From contig CM028383.1 in the NCBI GenBank assembly GCA_013146195.2, forward strand, positions 12,899,311 through 12,963,310: a stretch of DNA of 64,000 bases, in the 5' to 3' direction. Made by a program: the position numbers and the translations under genes. The DNA comes from Codonopsis lanceolata. Its lineage: Eukaryota > Streptophyta > Magnoliopsida > Asterales > Campanulaceae. The notes beneath the pieces were generated by a model, which was not told the origin of the DNA, did not search any database, and was given only the letters and a program-made list of their open reading frames with translations. Positions 57,650 to 64,000 of this stretch are shown one piece after another (position 1 is the first letter of the stretch; each line of letters starts with the position of its first letter).

Positions 57650-59270
57650 TCTATGAGGCTTCCCTTGATTACTGGGTTCTTTTATTATGGGAGGAGGAGA
57701 GGGAATGGTTTGACCATGTATACGGCTTCCACTGTCTCCTTTCATGGCAGGGGCTGCATATAAACTGGGAGATGTTGAGGGCAGTATCCAGGTTTTGGTC
57801 GGTTCAAAGTCATCTGTTTAATTTTTCTTTAAATGAGATGTGCCCCACATTTGAAGAATTCTATGCCATGGTGGGGAACCGACTATCGGACTGATTGTCG
57901 TGCCGTCTGTATGGAGACGTCCCTTTATGGCGATAAGGGAACTATTCGGCTTAAGCCATGATGGAACTCCAGATTTTTATAACGGAGTTAACTTTGATTT
58001 GATTGTTCTCCCCCCTGCTTATTCTGACTATAGGGATGAGCCGGTATATTCTCAGTGCAGGCTGGCTGCCATTTTTCTGTGCGTAATAGGGAGATACCTT
58101 CTGGTGGGCCAACCCGGATTTATTGACGTTCGGGTTGTTGATTTGGTACTACAAGCTCGGGAGCGTCGGGTGAACATTGTTCCCATTATCTTGGCTGAGA
58201 CTTTGCTTGGCTTAGATGCTTTTGCAACTGGCGATGAGGTCTTTCCTTTTGGCAGCCCCATTCTGATTCATATGTGGCTGGAAGAGCATTTTAATCGGGT
58301 GATGACCCCTGAGCTTATAGGAGGGATATATGTGCCCGCGGGTTATGGGTCCCGCAACCATTATCGCCACGATATGATAACTGAGTGCCATTGGATAGAG
58401 CACTTTCTACACATTGGCCCTCTGGACATAGTCTGGGTTATAAGCCATTGGCAGATCCGACACTTTTTTTCTGTTCACTGGGGCTTATGCTCAATTTATC
58501 TTGCCTGGTCTCCGTCAGACCTTTTTCTATCTAATGTACCGAATTCTCCGTCAATTCGGTAGAGAACAAATCCTTCCGAATGTGAATCGTCTTCTGATGG
58601 ACGCGCTGCAGATCGAGGGAGAAGTGGGTTCTCTTATCCGGAATATGTGGGGAATCGATCGGTAGAGAACAAATCCTTCTGGGATATGTGGGGAATTGAT
58701 TACCCACCGCGGGCATCAGCTAATACTTTTTCTGAGAATATGCTTCTGTCCATGAATATCTGTCTTGGGTGCTGCTTACTGCTGAGGAGCATTCTCGTAT
58801 AATCAGGCATGTGCTGAGAAGGATCCTCTCTAGGCGGGTGACCAGCGGTATAGATGCCCCGCTGATGGAGATCGGTGAGGATCTGGAGAGTTCAGGGCTA
58901 GTAGTTCCCCAGGCTTTGCAAGAGGAGTTTCGACGAGTGCACGACCTTGGAACTTAGATGGCACGTGCTCCTGATGAGGCGGGACCAAGCAATGCGCCTC
59001 CTAAACTGAGTAATGCAAGTCGACAGAGCAATGCCCGACTGATGAAGCTGACCCAAGTCAGGCAGGCAGACGGAGTAATGTCCAACACGGCGAAGGTGCT
59101 GGCCCAAACCGCCCTGCTATTCAAGATAACAGAGATGCTGATGATGAGGAAGAGGACACCTTTGATGGTTCTCATGCTGGTCTCGGCTGGGGCGTCGCAG
59201 ACGTTGAGGGATCATTTCGGAGCTGCATGGAAAATATGGGGCTTCGGGGGCTATGGGTATAGGCAATAAT
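57650..59270 (+). pseudogene. Antisense ORF 2 of the Tat element: DUF7745-like protein, broken
   Basis: The first part (57650-57890) reads INWEMLRAVSRFWS, then NFSLNEMCPTFEEFYAMVGN, matching the conserved start of DUF7745 proteins (A-x-x-RFW...PT-EEY). After a frame change it continues at 57900-58562 with FDLIVLPP...RDEPVY, then IVPIILAETLLGL...HMWLEEHF, a pattern typical of the middle of that domain. Fragments to 59270 are out of frame. DUF7745 ORFs are common passengers of Tat elements; their function is unknown. I am fairly sure of the family, less of the limits. Confidence 0.6.
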
Positions 59271-59869
59271 AAATAGGAACCTACAAAGAGAAAATGATTA
59301 TCTAAATATCTTAGATACATATTCCTTGGTTGCACCCAATGGAGCTTTATATTTTGATGTGATGATTATTTATTTATTTTTTAGCCCTGTCGTGGTTTTT
59401 CTCTTAGCCAGTCAAGCACGAGACACGTCGTTTTTTCCTGACATAACAAATCTTCCTCATGTGGCCATACATGTCTGATACATGTTTGATTTTTGTTCGA
59501 CCGGACCCGAAGGCTGCCGATGTTCCTCATTTTTGAGGCTCAGGTCGACGTAGTTCTTCCCCTAAGGGAAGATTCTTTTTTGTTGCTGATGACTTGTTTA
59601 TGCTGACATGCTGTAGACTTATCTGCTGGAGACTGTTTTCTCTTCTCCTTCTGGTTTTTCTTTTGTTGTGCTCTAATTTTTGCCTAGACCGCCCTTTTAG
59701 GTTTTCAATCTAGCGAGCCCTTATTCTTCTTGTGTATTCTTTTTTTCTTTGATTGCTCTAATTTTTGCCTAGGCCACTCTTTCGTGTTTTCAATCTAGCG
59801 AGCTGGAGAGAGAAACAGTTGCCTGGTCCTTGGAGGACATTTTTGACTCATGCATAATATCATTTGAGT
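59271..59869. other. Spacer between antisense ORF 2 and integrase
   Basis: No gene. A unit of about 85 bp, GCTCTAATTTTTGCCTAG ... TTTTCAATCTAGCGAG, is tandemly duplicated at 59670 and 59756. Confidence 0.6.
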
Positions 59870-60900
59870 TTATCCATGTTGAAGGGCTGAACGAGATCCT
59901 CCCCATCCTGATTGGTGAGGAATACCGCACCTCCTGACTGTATATGCCTGACAATGTAAGGTCCCATCCAATGAGACTTCTATTTTCCCCTACTGTCGAC
60001 ATAACTAGGGGTTTTTTTGCGAAGCACCAAATCTCCTACTTGGATACTATGGCCTTTGACTTTTTGTTGAATGCCCGAGCTATTCGTTTCTGATATGCCC
60101 GAGTGTGTTCTAAGGCTAGTAGTCGCCATTCATCCAACATAGCTAATTTTTCGTAGCGCTGTTTGACCCAGTCAACTTCAGCTATATCTGATTCCATCAT
60201 AATTCTTAATGATGGGACCTCAATTTCAATTGGCAGCACTGCCTCCATGCCATAGGCTAAAGAATAAGGGGTAGCCAAAGTAGGTGTGTGAACTAACGTG
60301 CGATAGCCCCAGAGTGCTAACGGCAATTTTTTTTGCCAGTCTTTTCCTATTTCAACCATTTTTCTAATGATATCTTCTAATGTTTTATTGGCTGCTTTGA
60401 CGGCACCATTTGATTGTGGTTGGTAAGGGGATGACCTATGTCTTTGGACTTTGAATTCGCCAAGTAATCGGTTTACTTCCCCCTCGAAGTATGTGCCATC
60501 ATCGGAAATTATTTCAAAAGGTACTCCGTATCAGTATATGATATTAGCTCTGATAAATTCAGACACTTTTTTGGCATTCAGTACTTTGTAGGATGCGACT
60601 TCTACCCATTTCGTAAAGTAGTCAACGGCTATTAGGACATGCTCGTGGCCATTTGATCATTTTGGGTGAACTTGACCTATGACGTCAATTTCCCATGTTG
60701 GGAAGGGCCAAGAAGATATGGAGTTGTATAGTATATGCGGGGGAACGTGTTGTAGATTTGCAAAGCGCTAACATTTGTCACAGTGATGCACCCACCGAAT
60801 ACAATCAGTTTCTAACGTACTCCAGTAATACCCCTGTCGGATTATTTTCTTTGATATCATATGTCCATTTATGTGTGGCCCACAAGTACCACCATGCAGT
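59870..60900 (-). pseudogene. Tat integrase, broken
   Basis: On the minus strand: a remnant of the zinc-binding region (60780-60900); then HEHVLIAVDYFTKWVEVAS around 60600-60640 (first catalytic Asp); IISDDGTYFEGEVN near 60490-60530 (second Asp, usually DNG); SNGAVKAANKTLEDI near 60380-60430 (Glu changed to Val/Ala context); the open part 60036-60359 with LPLALWGYRT and TPYSLAYGMEAVLPIE. The C-terminal GPYIVRH...GGAVFL block is at 59880-59990 in another frame with a stop. Integrase joins element cDNA to host DNA; this copy is inactive. Confidence 0.85.
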
Positions 60901-60946
60901 TGGTCCATGACTGGTTCTGCTTTAGCCTGACTGATGCATAGCAGAT

Positions 60947-61890
60947 TTAACCCTTGGTAGTGCTTTTTATATAGACTATCTCAGCTGATCGCAAATTGCG
61001 ATGTCTACCTTCGTAGGGAGACCTTCCTTCTTTTGTCTTGGTTGGCTGGATAGACTCATTTTGAAGTAAATTCTTAATGTCTAGGTACCAGGGCTCGTTA
61101 TCCTTCTTAGTAGTTACATCAATTTTGAAGCAGTAGGCAGGAGTTATTTTCTTTCCGACTATAAATGGCTGGATGTTGATCTCTGTGGGAACTTTGACCA
61201 ATGAAGCTAAAGTTGCTAAAGCACCAGCGAATTGATTTCTATCTCGTGGTAGATAATGAAACGAGATGTCATCAAATTCTTTTGCTAAAGCTGTCAATCG
61301 GACGTGATATAGCTGTAGCCGGGGATCTTGGGTTTTCCATTTCCGTTCGATCTGATTTATGATCAAAGCGGAGTCACCAAAGACTTCCAAATCTTTTGCT
61401 CTTCTTTGGAGAGCTTCTTCTAGACCAGTAATGCAAGCTTCATATTCAGCAGTATTATTTCAGCATTCAAATTCCAATATTATAGGTTAAAGGAGTATAA
61501 GAATCTACTGGATCAATTAGCAGGATTCCTATGCCGAAACTTCTTTTGTTGGCAGCCCCATCAAAGAATATTTTCCACTTGGTGTCATGATCTGTAATTT
61601 ATAGGACACCCTCGTCTGGGAAACTTGGCTCTGATGCATCTTCTGATTCTAGACCAGTGCAACTTTTTTCTAAGGCTGAGTAGTTTAGCTCACTTCCTTG
61701 TAGCTTCCTACTTATGAAGTAGATGACATTTTCGATGTAGGAATTTTCTTTTTCTTGTGCAAGCATAACCCCTACTGCAGTGTCTGTGACGGTTAGGTAT
61801 AGGAGGAGAGGTTTATGAGCATGAGGAGGAACTAGCACCGGTGGGTTAACAAGGTAATCTTTGACTTTTTTGAAGGCAGCTGCCATTCTT
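60947..61890 (-). pseudogene. Tat RNase H region with two RNase H segments and an internal deletion
   Basis: The first RNase H (61599-61886) reads KPLLLYLTVTDTAVGVMLAQ and VIYFISRKLQGSELNYSALEK, then jumps abruptly into an acidic linker and WKIFFDGAAN. The second, acquired RNase H follows (60947-61480) with EVFGDSALIINQIERKW and FHYLPRDRNQFAGALATLAS. The usual connection domain after LEK is missing, indicating a deletion. Two RNase H segments mark the Tat lineage. Confidence 0.85.
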
Positions 61891-63048
61891 CGTCCCAGAC
61901 TCGGTCAGTGTCCTTTTTCAGGAGTTTGAACATCAGCTCACACATGGATGTCAACTGCCTAATGAAGCAACTGATATACTGCAATCGGCCCAGGAAACCC
62001 TTAATCTCCGTTGGGGATTTTGGCTGCGGTATGTCTATGATGGCTTTTATTTTAGCAGGTTATATTTCAATGCCCTGCTCGGTTACCATGAACCCTAGGA
62101 CTTTGCCCTTGGTAACTCCGAATGTGCATTTGGTCGAGTTGAGCTTCATCTGGTGTTTTCTTAACCTTTCGAAGAATTTTCGAAGGTATTTGACATGGGC
62201 ACCATTTGTATCTTCAGAAGGCACAATCATATCATCCACGTATACTTTGACTTCTTCATGTATCATGTCGTGGAAGAGGGTAGTGGCAACTCTTTGGTAT
62301 ATAGCCCCAACATTTTTAATCCAAATGGCATCACAGTATAGCAATAGGTTCCCCAGGGGGTGATGAATGAAGTTTTTTTATGGTCTTCTGATGCCATTTT
62401 GATTTGGTTATAGCCCAATATGTCATTTACAAAGGATCTTATTTTGTGAGAGGTCACAACCTCTACCACGATATCAATGTTGGGTAGAGGGAAGTCGTCT
62501 TTGGGCGATGCCTTGTTGAGGTCGCGGAAGTCTACACAGATCTGAACCTTTCCATTAGGTTTTGGTACGGTCACTATGTTTGATAGCCAAATTGGCTACT
62601 CAACTACCCGGATAAACTTGGCGTGCAGCTCTTTCATGATTTCTTCTTTCACTTTCAGTGACCATTCTGGCTTGATTCTGCGGAGTTTCTGTTTAACTGG
62701 CCTAGCATCGGGGTATGTTGGAATTCGGTGCTCTACAATCGTTGGATCCAACCCAGGCATGTCTTCGTAAGACCATGCGAAGACATCTACAAACTCTCTG
62801 AGTAGACCGATCAATGCTGCCCTTTCTGACCCTTGCAGATAACTGCCAATTCTGACCTCTCTGATCTCACTGTTCAGCCCCAGATTGATAACAGACAAGT
62901 TTTTTTCTGACGCTACTGATCGGTGCTTTTCTCGATGCTTGACTGACTTATCGAGCTCGAGTAGGTAACCTTTATCTTTCGGGTCCATTTCATTAAACGA
63001 CTCATTATTTATGTTAATTAATTTGTCTTTAAATGTAGGTGCAACCAA
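61891..63048 (-). pseudogene. Tat reverse transcriptase, broken
   Basis: From right to left: an open piece (62596-63048) with FVDVFAWSYEDMPGLDPTIV and VKQKLRRIKPEWSLKVKEE. After a stop comes VPKPNGKVQICVDFRDLNKA (62500-62574), then TPWGTYCYTVMPFGLK and a frameshift near 62310. The catalytic YVDD is on the minus strand at 62231-62242, and KVLGFMVTEQGIEI ends near 62060. A stop and one frameshift are enough to inactivate it; the rest is well preserved. Confidence 0.92.
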
Positions 63049-63072
63049 GGAATACGCGAAGACGTCAAGATT

Positions 63073-64000
63073 TTAATTATTAATTTCAGGTTTTACTAGG
63101 CTGATTATATTATTGAGGTCCTGGGGTTTGAGGTCCTCAATTTCAGAGAGCGGGCCGGTAGATGACCCGTCCGTAAAGCTAAAGGAAATAGGGGGAATGG
63201 TATATCCAAAACGGTCCACCAAGTCTACTGTCGTCAGGAGTGGGCTAGCCGTAGTATACCAATTTTGCAGGGGATTACCAGCAATGGATTCAAATTTTGC
63301 CGGAAGCTTTTCATAATTAGTCCCTCTGTCAATCATACCTAGGAAAATTTCTCCCGTAAAGTCATCACCAAACAATTCCAGGGCATAGTCATCTTGGTCT
63401 ATGGTCCAGGTGTTTTCGACTGTTACAGTTTTATATGCAGTGCTGCGGGGTTCCAGGGTAACCTATTCCATTTCATTGGTGGCGAGACTGACGTCTTCGA
63501 AGATTTCCCAACCAGGGCGTCTTTTCCCATTTTGGTTTATCCAGGGTTCTGGGAACATGAGATAGGCATATGTTTCTCCTTTCCTTACAAAGTATCCATT
63601 TAGAGTTTTTCTATATGGCTGCAGAGGAGGATCTATGTAATGACGTTTTTCACGTTCTGCCTTACTCTTTTCACGTTTTTGTCTTATGATCGCAGCTAGT
63701 TCAACTGGCGTGGGTTTGTATCCTAGACCAAATGGAGGAATACATTCCTTAAATTCATCCTGGACCAGATTGATAAGCCTCTGCTGATTTCTGCCAAGAC
63801 CCAGACCAGACATATAATTCATTTTTTGGAGCATGTTTAGTGGGACCATATCTCGAAGACTGTGGTTTTCTTTCCAATAATGTCAGTCTCTCGCTCATAT
63901 TCAATGGCGTTGACTTTGGCTTGAAGGATTACTTTAAAACCACTAAGGAAGATACATGTGTCATCATGCTTTATTTCAAGGATTAGGATATCCCCACTTT
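63073..64000 (-). pseudogene. Tat protease/G-patch region and pol linker, partial at window edge
   Basis: The piece 63463-63849 contains MLQKMNYMSGLGLGRNQQ, the G-patch-like motif seen after the protease in Tat/Ogre polyproteins, then a basic RQKREKSKAEREK stretch. The piece 63073-63375 is an acidic linker (FGDDFTGEIF, GYTIPPISFSF) before RT. Between 63850 and the edge the frame reads on toward the protease, with a frame change near 63845. Gag is outside the window. Confidence 0.7.

Larger units (their letters stand above)
48729..64000 (-). mobile_element. Tat-lineage Ty3-gypsy element, minus strand, incomplete at the right edge
   Basis: From left: 3' LTR (48729-50068), repeats and pyrimidine tract, two antisense gene-like ORFs (51204-56915 and about 57650-59270), then minus-strand integrase, RNase H, RT, and protease/G-patch running off the window. 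Two RNase H regions and large antisense ORFs near the 3' LTR are known marks of the Tat lineage. The 5' LTR and gag would be beyond 64000. An LTR and a hAT element are nested in it. Confidence 0.85.

Overview
This is nuclear DNA from a flowering plant, almost certainly a eudicot. It has intron-containing genes with GT-AG junctions, a chloroplast transketolase, a RAD51C gene, and every major class of plant transposon: Ty1-copia, Ty3-gypsy of the Tat lineage, Helitrons, MULEs, hAT, Stowaway-like MITEs and tRNA-derived SINEs. Transketolase and repeat style look Caryophyllales-like to me, but that is weak inference. No bacterial, organellar or CRISPR signal was seen.

Layout. Bases 1-2945 hold two long unidentified ORFs and an LTR-like tail. 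Bases 3034-6226 are the decayed 3' part of a Sirevirus-like Ty1-copia element, ending in an LTR. At 6227 a large duplicated segment begins. Copy 1 runs from 6227 to the 100-N gap (20002-20101); copy 2 runs from 33533 to at least 54171. Each copy carries, in order, a plant-mobile-domain fragment, a seven-exon plastid transketolase gene, a SINE, a Helitron with a decayed Pif1-like helicase, and the 3' end of a minus-strand Tat element. Copy 2 is intact for transketolase (739 codons). Copy 1 has two one-base losses that break the frame. Copy 2 also has a Stowaway-like MITE and a 6.36-kb copia element that copy 1 lacks.

Between the copies lie the 3' seven exons of RAD51C (20682-22720, with one extra base), a MULE-like element filled with GTGACAC repeats (23913-25513), MITEs, a SINE with clear target-site duplications (28091-28325), a long-TIR MULE-like element (29829-31386) and tandem Helitron ends (31515-32486).

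The right end (48729-64000) is one large Tat-lineage Ty3-gypsy element on the minus strand. It is nested three deep: an LTR of a related family (52126-55188) sits inside an antisense exon of the host element, and a hAT element (53663-54940) with an 8-bp target duplication sits inside that LTR. The hAT carries the first exon of a host SWIB/DEK_C-type gene. The host element has two antisense gene-like ORFs (plant mobile domain, then DUF7745-like) between its 3' LTR and pol. The pol is broken but shows protease/G-patch, RT, two RNase H regions and integrase.

The most unusual signal is in the leader of the copia element (39649-40018). It looks like a complete miniature gene: six AACGG motifs, a TATA box, a 43-codon hydrophobic ORF and an AATAAA signal, all upstream of gag. 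The copy-1 sequence near the gap differs from copy 2 mostly at CAG/CTG sites with many indels, which suggests consensus errors as well as real divergence.
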